A DNA stretch of 64,000 bases from Bacteroidota bacterium (GTDB lineage: Bacteria > Bacteroidota > Bacteroidia > B-17B0 > Aurantibacillaceae): positions 310,001 through 374,000 of the forward strand of contig JAUXZS010000024.1 in assembly GCA_030692515.1 (NCBI GenBank). The letters run 5' to 3'. Below are positions 17,696 through 26,796 of the stretch, piece by piece. The stretch's first letter is position 1; every line of letters starts with the position of its first letter. Made by a program: the position numbers and the translations under genes. Under the pieces are notes generated by a model, which saw nothing but the letters and a program-made list of their open reading frames with translations, did no database searches and was not told the origin of the DNA.

Positions 17696-19435
17696 TTGAA
17701 GATAATAATCAAATATTTATTAATTTTTATAAGTTTAGTTACGCCTTTGGTAAAAGCACAATTAGTAGCGCTTAAAGTCATTACTTCAGCCGAAAAAAGT
17801 GTTGTGTCCAAGCTTAATTATCAAAAAAAATTTAACACCAAGACTCAAGCAAAAAAGGAGTTAGATAATATTATCTTAACACTTCAAAACAAAGGTTATT
17901 TATTAGCCACAATTGATAGCGTTGCAACCGACAGTTTTTTAGTAAAGGCCTATGTTTCCGAAAATGAAATTTATAATTTAGCTTTTTTAAAACTGGGCAA
18001 TCTCAACCCTAGCTTAGCCTCAAAACTTGGTGTAAGTGAAAAATTATATTTTAATAAATCTTTTAGGTACAAGGAAGTAATCAGTTTGTTTGATAAAATA
18101 ATTAAGTATTACGAAAATAATGGATATCCTTTTGTGGCCGTAACTTTAGATAGCATTAAAACAGAAAAAAATCAACTGAGTGCTGTTTTAAAAGTAGACA
18201 AAAACAAATTATTTAAGATTGATTCTGTTACCGTAATGGGTACCGCTAAAGTAAACAAGGCTTTTTTATACCGCTATTTATCAGTTAAAGAAAACATGCC
18301 TTATAATGAAGAACTTCTTAAAGGTCTTCCACGAAAAATAAAACAACTACCTTTTGTATTTGAGAAACAGTCTCAGATTGTTCGGCTTACCGATAAAACA
18401 AACAAACTAATTTTATTTTTAGATAAAAAAAATGCGTCTCAATTTGATGGTATAATTGGTTTTTTACCAGACGCTAACACTAAAAAAACAGTTATTACGG
18501 GTGATGTAAAATTAAAAGTAGTTAACGGCATTTTTAGAAACGGAGAAACATTTGATTTAGAATGGAGAAGACTGCAATCACAAACGCAAGATTTTAAAGG
18601 AAGAATAATTTACCCTTATTTATTTGGAACTCCGGTTGGAACTGATTATTCTTTAAAGATTTATAGAAGAGACACTTCCTTTATCGACATTACAAATAAC
18701 ATTGGTTTACAATATTATTTTAAAGGTTTAAATAATTTTAAAATTTTTTATAAGCAGCGTAACACCAATTTAATCTCTACAAGTGGCTTAAAATTTGTTA
18801 CTGCCTTACCCGATTATGCCGATATTACTACACAATCTTATGGTGCTGGTTTTACTTTCGAGAAATTAGATTACAGATTTAATCCCCACAAAGGCGTTGC
18901 TTTTAATTTAACCGGGCAAACAGGAAACCGTGTAATTAAAAAGAATGCTAAAGTAAATGAAGTTGCTTATCAAAATTTATTACTACGTTCTACACAATAT
19001 CAATTTGAAGGCGACGTAAATTTTTTTATTCAACTTCATAGAAATAATGTATTAAAATTAGGACTACAAGGTGCTGCTATTTATGGAAACTCAACCATTT
19101 TTAAAAATGAATTATTTAGAATTGGTGGCTTAAGAACACTGAGGGGCTTTGATGAAGAAAGTATTTTTGCCTCATCTTATGTTATTCCAACAATAGAATA
19201 CAGATTTTTATTTGCGCAAAATTCTAATTTATTATTATTTGCAGAAGGAGCCTGGTATGAAAATAACAGTAATACTACTTATATAAAAGACATGCCTATG
19301 AGTGTTGGAGCCGGAATAAATTTTGAAACAAAAGCAGGTATATTAACGTTGAATTATGCTTTGGGTAATCAATTCAATAATGGCTTTGATTTAAGAAATG
19401 GTAAAATCCACTTTGGATTAACTGCCTTATTTTAG
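17696..19435 (+). CDS. Omp85/BamA-TamA-like outer-membrane protein
   Basis: The signal peptide is residues 1-21 (ends VKAQ). POTRA-like repeats occupy about residues 30-240 (for example YENNGYPFVAVTLDSI and VDKNKLFKIDSVTVMGTAKVNKAFLYRYL), then a 16-strand-type barrel of about 330 residues. GGLRTLRGFDEES near residue 480 matches the conserved loop-6 RGF motif of Omp85 proteins, and the C-terminus is LTALF with a terminal Phe. At 579 residues with few POTRA units it is closer to TamA-like or surface-lipoprotein-assembly variants than to the essential BamA. The start is TTG at 17696; no better codon precedes the signal peptide. Probable role: insertion or translocation of outer-membrane or secreted proteins. 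Clients unknown. Confidence 0.82.
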   Translation: MKIIIKYLLIFISLVTPLVKAQLVALKVITSAEKSVVSKLNYQKKFNTKTQAKKELDNIILTLQNKGYLLATIDSVATDSFLVKAYVSENEIYNLAFLKLGNLNPSLASKLGVSEKLYFNKSFRYKEVISLFDKIIKYYENNGYPFVAVTLDSIKTEKNQLSAVLKVDKNKLFKIDSVTVMGTAKVNKAFLYRYLSVKENMPYNEELLKGLPRKIKQLPFVFEKQSQIVRLTDKTNKLILFLDKKNASQFDGIIGFLPDANTKKTVITGDVKLKVVNGIFRNGETFDLEWRRLQSQTQDFKGRIIYPYLFGTPVGTDYSLKIYRRDTSFIDITNNIGLQYYFKGLNNFKIFYKQRNTNLISTSGLKFVTALPDYADITTQSYGAGFTFEKLDYRFNPHKGVAFNLTGQTGNRVIKKNAKVNEVAYQNLLLRSTQYQFEGDVNFFIQLHRNNVLKLGLQGAAIYGNSTIFKNELFRIGGLRTLRGFDEESIFASSYVIPTIEYRFLFAQNSNLLLFAEGAWYENNSNTTYIKDMPMSVGAGINFETKAGILTLNYALGNQFNNGFDLRNGKIHFGLTALF

Positions 19436-19491
19436 TTTTTTTTAGATTTATTTTATGTTACAAACGGTAGAATATATTAGACAAAAGCCAT

Positions 19492-19521
19492 TGCTTTAAT
19501 CTCTTTTAAAGATTATATTTG
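19492..19521 (+). promoter_or_regulatory. Bacteroidota-type promoter (TTG-N19-TATATTTG)
   Basis: TTG at 19492-19494, a 19-nt spacer, and an exact TANNTTTG at 19514-19521. This is the best-spaced promoter in the window. It ends 18 nt before the ATG of the first choice-of-anchor B gene and probably drives the four-gene run to 25430. Confidence 0.75.
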
Positions 19522-19539
19522 TTATATATCTCTTAAACC

Positions 19540-20949
19540 ATGAAAAGAATTTTATTCTGCCTTGTTATTTTATCTTCTCTGTTTTCTTCTGCTCAAGTTA
19601 CCTATCCAAGTCAAAATATTAGTTTAATAAGTATGCTTCACCCAAACAACGGAACGGTTGGTATTGGCGTTGATGGTCGTCGTTATTCAGGCTCCTGGGG
19701 TTGGCATCAAACAAGTTTAAATAAAGAATACGCAATAGTTGGCGCAAGTAATGGCACTTATTTTATTGATGTTACTGTTCCTGCAACACCAACAATTTGT
19801 GCTTTTGTTCCCGGAAAAGGAGGATGCACTTGGCGAGAAATGAAAACCTATCAAAATTATTGTTATATAGTTAGTGATGATGCTGCTCCAAATACTTTTC
19901 AAATTATTGACATGAGTACTTTACCATCAACAGTAACAGTAGTTCATAATGGCACAACTTATTTTGAGCGCGGCCACACAATCTGGATTGATCAAAACAA
20001 AATGTACATTGGCTCTACAACGTATACAACCGGCTATGAATCAATGAATGTATATAGTTTAGCTACACCAACCGCACCCGTATTGTTAAGATCTCTTTCG
20101 CAGGATATTCCTGTTATAACAACTGTGCATGATATGTATGTTAGAAACGATACTGTTTATGCCTCTTGTGGTTTTCAAGGCTTATATGTCTTTAAGTTTA
20201 ATTCAAATAATACATTTACTCAACTAGGCACTTATACCGGCTATAATGGTTCAACTTACAATCACGCAAGTATGTTAACACAAAACGGAAAGTATTTAAT
20301 GTTTTGTGATGAAGTGCCTACTGCGCTCCCGATTCAAGTCGTTAATGTTCAAAATCTAAGTAACATACAACCTACGCAAACTGTAATACCACATCCAAAT
20401 ACAACGCCACACAATCCGTATTTAATTGGCAATAATATCGCATTGGTTTCTTGCTACCAAGATGGTTTATTTATTTACAATATTGCAACCCCGGGAAACG
20501 CAACAATAGCTGGTTTTTTCGACACACATCCGCAAGGTGGATTTAATGTAAGTAATTATTTCGGAAATGATTACCGAGGCAATTGGGGTGCTTACCCTTA
20601 TTTACCAAGCGGAATTATTATTGCACAAGATATGCAAAATGGAATTTTTATTTTAGATGCCTCTGCTGCGTATAGCTTAACAACAGATATTAAAACCAGC
20701 TCAAACACAAAAAGTAATTTTTTGTTTTATCCGAATCCTGCTTCGGATGTAATTTCGATAAATTATAAAACTCAAAATAATTCAAAATTAGAGTTAAGAA
20801 ATTCTATTGGTCAATTAATTTTCGAAAAACATTTTAATGGCTCCGTAAGTGATTACTTAGATGTAAGCAAATTTTCTAACGGAAGTTATATACTATCAAT
20901 TACAGAAAAAGGAGAAACAATCAATAAAAAATTAATCATTAACCATTAA
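19540..20949 (+). CDS. choice-of-anchor B family protein with T9SS type A sorting domain (copy 1)
   Basis: Secreted beta-propeller-like protein of the choice-of-anchor B family. It has a signal peptide (1-19, ends SSAQ) and then six or so LVIvD-like repeats, in which GTYFIDVTVPATPTICAFVPG is followed by REMKTYQNYCYIV, VHDMYVRNDTVYASCGFQGLYVFKF and TPHNPYLIGNN. The final 80 residues (from about 390) are a T9SS sorting domain: FLFYPNPASDVISI ... LISITEKGETINKKL-type strands. The sequence resembles regulator-of-length/LVIVD propellers, but ligand and function are unknown. It is the first of three tandem paralogues, separated by 11 nt from the next, and has the promoter at 19492-19521. Confidence 0.88.
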   Translation: MKRILFCLVILSSLFSSAQVTYPSQNISLISMLHPNNGTVGIGVDGRRYSGSWGWHQTSLNKEYAIVGASNGTYFIDVTVPATPTICAFVPGKGGCTWREMKTYQNYCYIVSDDAAPNTFQIIDMSTLPSTVTVVHNGTTYFERGHTIWIDQNKMYIGSTTYTTGYESMNVYSLATPTAPVLLRSLSQDIPVITTVHDMYVRNDTVYASCGFQGLYVFKFNSNNTFTQLGTYTGYNGSTYNHASMLTQNGKYLMFCDEVPTALPIQVVNVQNLSNIQPTQTVIPHPNTTPHNPYLIGNNIALVSCYQDGLFIYNIATPGNATIAGFFDTHPQGGFNVSNYFGNDYRGNWGAYPYLPSGIIIAQDMQNGIFILDASAAYSLTTDIKTSSNTKSNFLFYPNPASDVISINYKTQNNSKLELRNSIGQLIFEKHFNGSVSDYLDVSKFSNGSYILSITEKGETINKKLIINH

Positions 20950-20960
20950 TTTTAATTAAA

Positions 20961-22820
20961 ATGAGATTTTATCATTTATTACTGATTGCTTTTTTGTCAT
21001 CAACTTTTTATAGTAAAGCGCAAACTTATGCAGCGTCTAACTTTACAATGATTAGTGTTGTAAGTCCTGAAACATACACAAATTCTTATGGTGCAAAATA
21101 TTCGGGGTGTTGGGGCTGGTATCAGGCAAATAAAAATAAAGAGTATGCAATTGCGGGTTCTGCCTCTGGAACTTATTGGGTAGATGTAACAAACCCTGCA
21201 ACTCCAACAGTATCGGCTTACCGAGCTGGCAAAAAATTAAATACTGTTTGGCGCGAAATAAAAACTTATCAAAACTATTGTTATGTTGTAACAGATGATG
21301 GCGGACCAGCAACTTTTCAAATATTTGACATGCAATATTTACCCGATAGCGTGCATAAAGTTCATGATAGCCAAGTCTTATTTAAAAGAGGGCATGCACT
21401 TTGGGTAGATGGAAACAAATTATATGTTTCGGGTGTTACCTATAGCAACAATACTACAAGTAGCATGAATGTTTATAGTTTAGCAACTCCAAGTGTCCCT
21501 GTATTATTAAGACAATTAAAACAAGACATTCCTTTTATTAGCTATGTACATGATATGATGCCGGTAAACGACACTGTATTTGCATCCTGTGGAAACCAAG
21601 GCTTGTATGTTTTTAAATTTAATACCAATAACACATTTACACAACTCGGTTCTTTAACAACCTATTCTGGCTCGGGTTTTAATCATAGCAGTGCGTTAAC
21701 GCCTAATCGTCAAACACTTGTTTTTACAGATGAAGTGCCAGTGGGTAAACCTATAAAAGTTGCCAACGTTAGTAATGTGGCCAATATTCAAGTGCTTGCA
21801 ATTACTAATCAATTTCCTCAAACAACTCCTCACAATCCATTTATGGTTAGTAACACATTATGTTTTATGAGCAGTTACCAAGATGGATTACAGCTTTATG
21901 ATATTTCGTCTCCTGCTACCCCTACTCTTGTTGGTTATTTTGATACTTACTATCAAGGTGGTGGAAACAATAATAATTGGACTGGTGATGATTATGATGG
22001 TCAATGGGGTGCATACCCATATTTCCCAAGTAAAAACATCTTTGCATTAGATCAAATGAATGGTTTGTTTATGTTGAAGTCTCATTTATATCAAAATCCT
22101 GCACCAAACTTTAACACACCAGCCTCGATTTGTAGTGGAGGAAATTTAACAATTGTAAATACCAGTACGTCTTCATCAACTTATACTTGGACATTCTCTG
22201 GCGGAAGCCCAGCAACTTCGAACGCTACAAACCCAATTGTTAGCTTCGCTTCAGCAGGAATTAAAACAATTACGTTAATGGCAGCCAATTCAACAACAAC
22301 AACAGTATTAACTACTAAAACAGTTAATATCACAAATAATATAATTGCAGTAACAAGTTCTACTGCTTCATCTTGTGGAACTTGCAGTACAGGAATTGCC
22401 TCTGTAAATCCAAGCGGTGGCTTTTCTCCTTATACGTTTACATGGTCTCCTATTGGTGGAAATTCTTCTACCGCAATTAATTTACCACCGGCCTGTTATA
22501 CTGTAATAGTTAAAAGTGCAAACGGTTGTTCAACTTCTTCATCAACCTGTGTTGGCTTTGTTACCGGCTTGCAAAATTCACTCATTACTAATTCAGATTT
22601 ATTAGTATATCCAAACCCAGCAAAAACAAATGTAACTATAGAATTTAATGGCGCTGTTTTTAATTATGCTCTATATAATAATTTAGGAATGTTAGTCGCA
22701 AACAATAAAAACATCAATAACAAAACTCAAATTAATTTAAATGAATTTTCGAAAGGAATTTATATTATTGAAATAGAAATTGGAAAAAATAAAACAAGAA
22801 AAAAATTAATTATTGATTAA
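20961..22820 (+). CDS. choice-of-anchor B family protein with PKD and SprB-like repeats plus T9SS domain (copy 2)
   Basis: Longest paralogue, 619 residues. It has a signal peptide (ends SKAQ) and the same propeller region (residues about 25-375; shared motifs KTYQNYCYVV, VHDM, SSYQDGLQLYDIS). Two inserts not seen in its neighbours follow. One is a PKD-like domain at about 388-458 (YTWTFSGGSPATS). The other is a Cys-containing SprB-like repeat at about 468-525 (GFSPYTFTWSP ... CYTVIVKSANGCS). The T9SS type A domain starts near residue 544 (LLVYPNPAKTNVTIEF) and ends KKLIID. PKD and SprB repeats are typical of adhesins and surface proteins, so this copy probably extends farther from the surface. 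It is 12 nt upstream of copy 3. Confidence 0.88.
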   Translation: MRFYHLLLIAFLSSTFYSKAQTYAASNFTMISVVSPETYTNSYGAKYSGCWGWYQANKNKEYAIAGSASGTYWVDVTNPATPTVSAYRAGKKLNTVWREIKTYQNYCYVVTDDGGPATFQIFDMQYLPDSVHKVHDSQVLFKRGHALWVDGNKLYVSGVTYSNNTTSSMNVYSLATPSVPVLLRQLKQDIPFISYVHDMMPVNDTVFASCGNQGLYVFKFNTNNTFTQLGSLTTYSGSGFNHSSALTPNRQTLVFTDEVPVGKPIKVANVSNVANIQVLAITNQFPQTTPHNPFMVSNTLCFMSSYQDGLQLYDISSPATPTLVGYFDTYYQGGGNNNNWTGDDYDGQWGAYPYFPSKNIFALDQMNGLFMLKSHLYQNPAPNFNTPASICSGGNLTIVNTSTSSSTYTWTFSGGSPATSNATNPIVSFASAGIKTITLMAANSTTTTVLTTKTVNITNNIIAVTSSTASSCGTCSTGIASVNPSGGFSPYTFTWSPIGGNSSTAINLPPACYTVIVKSANGCSTSSSTCVGFVTGLQNSLITNSDLLVYPNPAKTNVTIEFNGAVFNYALYNNLGMLVANNKNINNKTQINLNEFSKGIYIIEIEIGKNKTRKKLIID

Positions 22821-22832
22821 CAAATAAAAAAA

Positions 22833-24257
22833 ATGAAAAAAAAATATATTCTATCCTTCATTATACTTTTAAGTATCTACACATTTAAAGCGCAATTTGC
22901 TGCCTCTAATTTTACTTTACTAAGTAATATTAGTCCACAAACTGGTACCGGATCAAAATATTCGGGCTGTTGGGGTTGGACACAACCAGTTACAAATAAA
23001 GAATATGCAATTGCTTGCTCTAAAAACGGCACTTATTTTATTGATGTTACAAATCCTTTAACACCAACAGTTAGTGCTTATGTTCCAGGAACTTCTACTA
23101 ACGGTACATGGCGCGAAACTAAGACTTATCAAAACTATTGTTACGTTGTTTGTGATGATGGAGGTTCTACAGGTTTTCAGGTAATCGATATGAGTACTTT
23201 ACCAGCCACTGTAACTGTAGTGAGTTCAAACCAAAATCTTTTTAAACGTGGCCATGCTTGTTGGGTTGATGGCGATAAATTATATGTTTCGGGAGTAACT
23301 TATAGTAATACAACAACTAGTAGCATGAATGTTTATAGTCTTGCGAACCCCGCAACTCCAGTATTGCTAAGAGAATTAAAACAAGATTATAGTTTTATTA
23401 CTTACGTTCATGATGAATTTGTAAGAAACGATACTGTTTTTGCTTCTTGTGGATATCAAGGATTATACATATTTAAGTATAATTCAAATAACACTTTTAC
23501 TCAATTAGGATCATTAACAACTTATTCTGGTTCCGGCTATAATCATTCAACTGCTTTAACACCAAACGGACAAACACTTGTAATGTTAGATGAAGTACCC
23601 GCGAGTTTACCAATTAAAGTTCTTAATGTTAATAATCTTGCAAATGTTCAGGTATTAGCAATCACCAATCAGTTTCCACAAACCACACCGCACAACCCTT
23701 TTATGGTGAGTAATCAATATTGTTTTATTAGCAGTTACCAAGATGGAACACAGCTTTATGATATTTCGAACCCTTCGGTTCCTTTTTTAGCTGGTTATTT
23801 TGATACTCACTTCCAAGGAGGTGGCAATAATAACAATTGGGCGGCCAGCGATTATAACGGTCAATGGGGCTGCTACCCTTTCTTTCCAAGTAAAAATATT
23901 TTTGCATTAGACAGACAGAACGGGGTATTTATGTTAGGCACACATTTATTTCAGAATGTTATTACTGGAGTAAAATCAAATTCATTAGAAAATATTGATC
24001 TTGTAATATACCCTAACCCAGCTCAAAACGAATTAGCTTTTAATTTACCTGCAGAATTACTAAACAAAACTGCTGATATTAAAATTTATGATACGCAAGG
24101 TAAATTGGTGTTATCAAAATCACTTAACGAATTAGAATCGACTAGTATTTATCAACGCACAATAAAATTAAACAACTTATCTAATGGTTTATATATTTTA
24201 AAATTGAGTTCTAACTCTAATATTTATTCATCTAAAAAATTTACTGTTTCTAATTAA
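22833..24257 (+). CDS. choice-of-anchor B family protein with T9SS type A sorting domain (copy 3)
   Basis: The third tandem paralogue, 474 residues, has the plain copy-1 architecture. The signal peptide ends FKAQ and the propeller spans residues about 22-370 with the shared motifs RETKTYQNYCYVV, VHDEFVRNDTVFASCGYQGLYIFKY and QTTPHNPFMVSNQ. A T9SS type A domain starts near residue 383 (DLVIYPNPAQNELAFNL) and ends KKFTVSN. Long stretches are nearly identical at protein level to copy 2 (FKRGHA.WVDG.KLYVSGVTYSN), so copies 2 and 3 are the more recent duplication. It is followed after only 3 nt by a 3-hydroxyacyl-CoA dehydrogenase gene. Confidence 0.88.
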   Translation: MKKKYILSFIILLSIYTFKAQFAASNFTLLSNISPQTGTGSKYSGCWGWTQPVTNKEYAIACSKNGTYFIDVTNPLTPTVSAYVPGTSTNGTWRETKTYQNYCYVVCDDGGSTGFQVIDMSTLPATVTVVSSNQNLFKRGHACWVDGDKLYVSGVTYSNTTTSSMNVYSLANPATPVLLRELKQDYSFITYVHDEFVRNDTVFASCGYQGLYIFKYNSNNTFTQLGSLTTYSGSGYNHSTALTPNGQTLVMLDEVPASLPIKVLNVNNLANVQVLAITNQFPQTTPHNPFMVSNQYCFISSYQDGTQLYDISNPSVPFLAGYFDTHFQGGGNNNNWAASDYNGQWGCYPFFPSKNIFALDRQNGVFMLGTHLFQNVITGVKSNSLENIDLVIYPNPAQNELAFNLPAELLNKTADIKIYDTQGKLVLSKSLNELESTSIYQRTIKLNNLSNGLYILKLSSNSNIYSSKKFTVSN

Positions 24258-24260
24258 TTT

Positions 24261-25430
24261 ATGTTTACAAAAAATTCTATAGTTGGCGTTATTGGCAGTG
24301 GCGCCATGGGAAGCGGTATTGCTCAAGTTGCAGCAACAGCATCACACAAAGTAATTGTTTATGATAATAACAAAGACTCCTTAATAAAAGCAGAAGGAAA
24401 TTTAAAAACTTCGCTACAAAAATTAGTTGCTAAAGAAAAAATAACAGCAGAACAACAAGCAACTGTTATTTCTAATATCTCATTTGTAAATACGTTAAAT
24501 GATTTGGCTAAATGCGATTTAGTAATTGAAGCAATTGTAGAAAATTTACAAATCAAAAAAACAGTTTTTAGCGAACTCGAAAAATTAGTGAGCGAATCTT
24601 GTGTTTTAGCTTCTAACACTTCTTCTCTTTCTATTACTTCTATCGCAGCGGCTTGTTCAAAACCAAATCGTGTAATTGGCATTCACTTTTTTAATCCTGC
24701 AACTATAATGCCCTTGGTAGAAATTATTCCGGGCATTGCAACCGAAGAAAATATAACCACTTCTTGCCAAGCATTAATTTCTTCTTGGGGAAAAGTAACT
24801 GTAATTGCAAAAGATACTCCCGGCTTTATTGTGAACCGTGTTGCTCGTCCGTTTTACAGCGAAGCCTTACGCATATACGAAGAAGGCATTGCAGATATGG
24901 CAACTATAGATTGGGCCATGAAAGAAATTGCTGGTTTTAAAATGGGACCATTTGAATTAATGGATATGATTGGCCACGATGTAAATTATGTTGTTACCGA
25001 AACTGTATGGACACAAATGTATTTTGACCCAAAATTTAAACCGGCACTCACTCAAAAAAGATTATTAGAAGCAGGCTTTTTAGGGAAAAAATCAGGAAAA
25101 GGTTTTTATAATTATGCACCCGATGCAAAATTACCAGAACCTAAAAAAGATGTAGAGATTGGAAAATCAATTGTAAAACGTATTTTATTTATGCTGATTA
25201 ATGAAGCGGCAGATACATTGTATTTAAAAGTAGCTACTCGCGAAGACATTGATTTGGCAATGACTAAAGGAGTAAATTATCCTAAAGGTTTATTAAAATG
25301 GGCCGATGAATTAGGCGTTAACTTAATTGTACAAGAATTAACTGCTTTAAAAGGTTTTTATGAAGAGGATAGATACAGAATTAGTCCGCTTTTAAAACAG
25401 AATTTTATCATGAAAAAAACGTTTTATTAA
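24261..25430 (+). CDS. 3-hydroxyacyl-CoA (3-hydroxybutyryl-CoA) dehydrogenase
   Basis: Oxidises 3-hydroxyacyl-CoA to 3-oxoacyl-CoA with NAD+. The N-terminal Rossmann motif is GVIGSGAMGSGIAQ (residues about 9-22). The catalytic-site sequence NTSSLSI and HFFNPATIMPLVEII carries the family His. The 3HCDH C-terminal domain occurs twice (TPGFIVNRVARPFYSEALR from about 185, and a second copy from about 305 with LFMLINEAADTLY). This explains the 389-residue length against about 290 for single-domain enzymes; the layout matches PaaH/PaaC-like proteins. Cytosolic, with no signal peptide. It sits 3 nt behind three secreted-protein genes, an unrelated operon partner. Confidence 0.92.
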   Translation: MFTKNSIVGVIGSGAMGSGIAQVAATASHKVIVYDNNKDSLIKAEGNLKTSLQKLVAKEKITAEQQATVISNISFVNTLNDLAKCDLVIEAIVENLQIKKTVFSELEKLVSESCVLASNTSSLSITSIAAACSKPNRVIGIHFFNPATIMPLVEIIPGIATEENITTSCQALISSWGKVTVIAKDTPGFIVNRVARPFYSEALRIYEEGIADMATIDWAMKEIAGFKMGPFELMDMIGHDVNYVVTETVWTQMYFDPKFKPALTQKRLLEAGFLGKKSGKGFYNYAPDAKLPEPKKDVEIGKSIVKRILFMLINEAADTLYLKVATREDIDLAMTKGVNYPKGLLKWADELGVNLIVQELTALKGFYEEDRYRISPLLKQNFIMKKTFY

Positions 25431-25480
25431 ACGTTTCTAAAAAAACATTTTTTCTAAATTTATTTATGCTCACAAATTAT

Positions 25481-25509
25481 CCCTCTCTTTGAGAGGGTGC
25501 CTGAAAGGC
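25481..25509. repeat. double-hairpin intergenic repeat
   Basis: CCCTCTC-TTT-GAGAGGG (25481-25497), a perfect 7-bp stem, is followed at once by GCC-TGAAA-GGC (25499-25509). The wording resembles a dispersed intergenic repeat common in Bacteroidota. That identification is from memory. Confidence 0.6.
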
Positions 25510-25658
25510 GGGAGAGGAAATATAAACCCTTTTCTCCCTCAAGTAGGAGACACTTTTTTTCTATAACACTGTGATCAAAGATTTTCAAGAACACCGCTCG
25601 TTAAGCTTGCGAAGCGCTATCTAAATATATAAATAAACGCCCGCAAGCTTTCCGTCTC

Positions 25659-25831
25659 ACTTTTTTCTTAATAAAAAAGTAAGCAAAAAATCAAGGCTTC
25701 TTAAAATTTCTCTAAAAATCTTTATTTTTCAAGCCGATGATTTAAGCGCTTCGCGAACAGCCAAAATCATCCTCGCACAAGCTACCGCATTTGAAATATA
25801 AAGATTTTCTTACGAAAAATTTTAAAAGGCC
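25659..25831. repeat. large nested palindromic intergenic element
   Basis: It opens with the hairpin ACTTTTTT-cttaat-AAAAAAGT (25659-25680) followed by AAGCAAAAAATC. A long imperfect inverted repeat follows: the left arm at 25695-25729 (GGCTTCTTAAAATTT...) pairs with the right arm at 25794-25831 (...AAATTTTAAAAGGCC). Inside it GATGATTT (25736-25743) pairs with AAATCATC (25764-25771). A transcript could fold into a stacked hairpin of over 100 nt. Confidence 0.65.
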
Positions 25832-25935
25832 ATTAAACTATGTTTGCTAAAGGCTCACAAAAAAAAGAAGTTAAAGTGATTTTTCAATTATAGTCTTTAA
25901 ACAATACCAAAGTGCCTTAAAAAACACTCCCAAGC

Positions 25936-25999
25936 ATTGTCATGCTGATAAAGGAAGCGTCCGTTCTAGAGCAGACTCTTCCTTCGTTGGAATGACAAT
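25936..25999. repeat. REP-like hairpin repeat, copy 1
   Basis: Imperfect palindrome bounded by ATTGTCAT and ATGACAAT, with inner arms AAAGGAAG and CTTCCTT. A related element lies at 39832-39889 (ATTGTCAT ... CTTCCTTCGTCAGCATGACA). Confidence 0.65.
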
Positions 26000-26100
26000 T
26001 GAATTAAATATTAATTCATTCTGATATACGTCTCGTTCCCTTTCCAAAAAACCCCTTTATTAACCCAAACAGGGCATTCACTCATTTTAGGCTAAAAAAT

Positions 26101-26131
26101 TTGCCAAATCAATGTATTTTCTTTATTTTTG
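26101..26131 (+). promoter_or_regulatory. Bacteroidota-type promoter (TTG-N20-TATTTTTG)
   Basis: TTG at 26101-26103, a 20-nt spacer, and an exact TANNTTTG at 26124-26131, 18 nt before the lipoprotein ATG at 26150. Confidence 0.7.
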
Positions 26132-26149
26132 AATATAATACCTACTCAA

Positions 26150-26698
26150 ATGAAAAAACAATTTTTAATTATCTCGGGTCTTGCAATTATTTCAGCAAGT
26201 ATAATTTTTTCTTGTAAGAAAAAAGGTGATGATAACAGAATTACTCCTACATATAAAGAAGATGCAACTGGTACTGGTGGAAACCCAAATGTGGGTAACC
26301 AAACTGTAACCGGTACTGCAACTATCACTAACCCCGCTACACAAAACTCTAGTTTATTAGTTGGTGGTGCAGGCTGGAGTAACCCAACTTGTATTTCTAC
26401 AAACAGTATTACTTTAAAAGGTTTAAATGGTAGTATAGAAGTTACTTTAAGCTTCTTATTCCCTCCTACTTCTGGTACTTATGCAATTGCTGCCAGCCCT
26501 AATGCACAAGCTTGCTCTATGACAGTTTTAAATGCTCCTAATCAGCCAGCTGGTTTAGTTTGGTACGGCAAAACAGGACAAGTAGTGGTAAACACAACAA
26601 CAACTGCTATTAACGCTTCATTTACAGGTGTTCAATGCACACAACAAAACTTTAACTTTCCTGCGGTTGGCGTAAGCGGTAACTTAGGTTGTAATTAA
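26150..26698 (+). CDS. small lipoprotein, unknown function
   Basis: From ATG 26150 (an upstream in-frame TTG at 26129 overlaps the promoter and is rejected), the protein has a signal peptide ending in the lipobox IIFSC with Lys-Lys-Lys following the Cys at about residue 22. The rest is Thr/Asn/Gly-rich beta-structure with four Cys pairs placed as if for disulfides (for example SNPTCISTN, QACSM, GVQCTQ, GNLGCN at the C-terminus). No domain recognised. It has its own promoter and terminator, so it is monocistronic and may be well expressed. Confidence 0.7.
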   Translation: MKKQFLIISGLAIISASIIFSCKKKGDDNRITPTYKEDATGTGGNPNVGNQTVTGTATITNPATQNSSLLVGGAGWSNPTCISTNSITLKGLNGSIEVTLSFLFPPTSGTYAIAASPNAQACSMTVLNAPNQPAGLVWYGKTGQVVVNTTTTAINASFTGVQCTQQNFNFPAVGVSGNLGCN

Positions 26699-26719
26699 TA
26701 TTAAAACAATTTTATTTTG

Positions 26720-26753
26720 AAAAGAGCAGGCTTTAGTCTGCTCTTTTTATTTT
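26720..26753 (+). terminator. intrinsic terminator after the small lipoprotein gene
   Basis: Perfect 10-bp stem AAAAGAGCAG / CTGCTCTTTT with loop GCTTTAGT, then a T-rich run. It begins 22 nt after the stop codon. A TAGCTTTG just behind it (26753-26760) may be a -7 element for the next gene. Confidence 0.85.
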
Positions 26754-26796
26754 AGCTTTGGTTATCTGATTTTGGAATCATTTATTAAAGAATAAA

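Larger units (their letters stand above)
25431..26100. other. repeat-rich intergenic region without a gene
   Basis: About 670 nt between the dehydrogenase stop and the next promoter hold no credible gene in any frame. The stretch is made of three hairpin-forming elements (25481-25509, 25659-25831, 25936-25999) plus AT-rich linker. Several motifs recall dispersed intergenic repeats I know from other Bacteroidota genomes. Confidence 0.7.
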
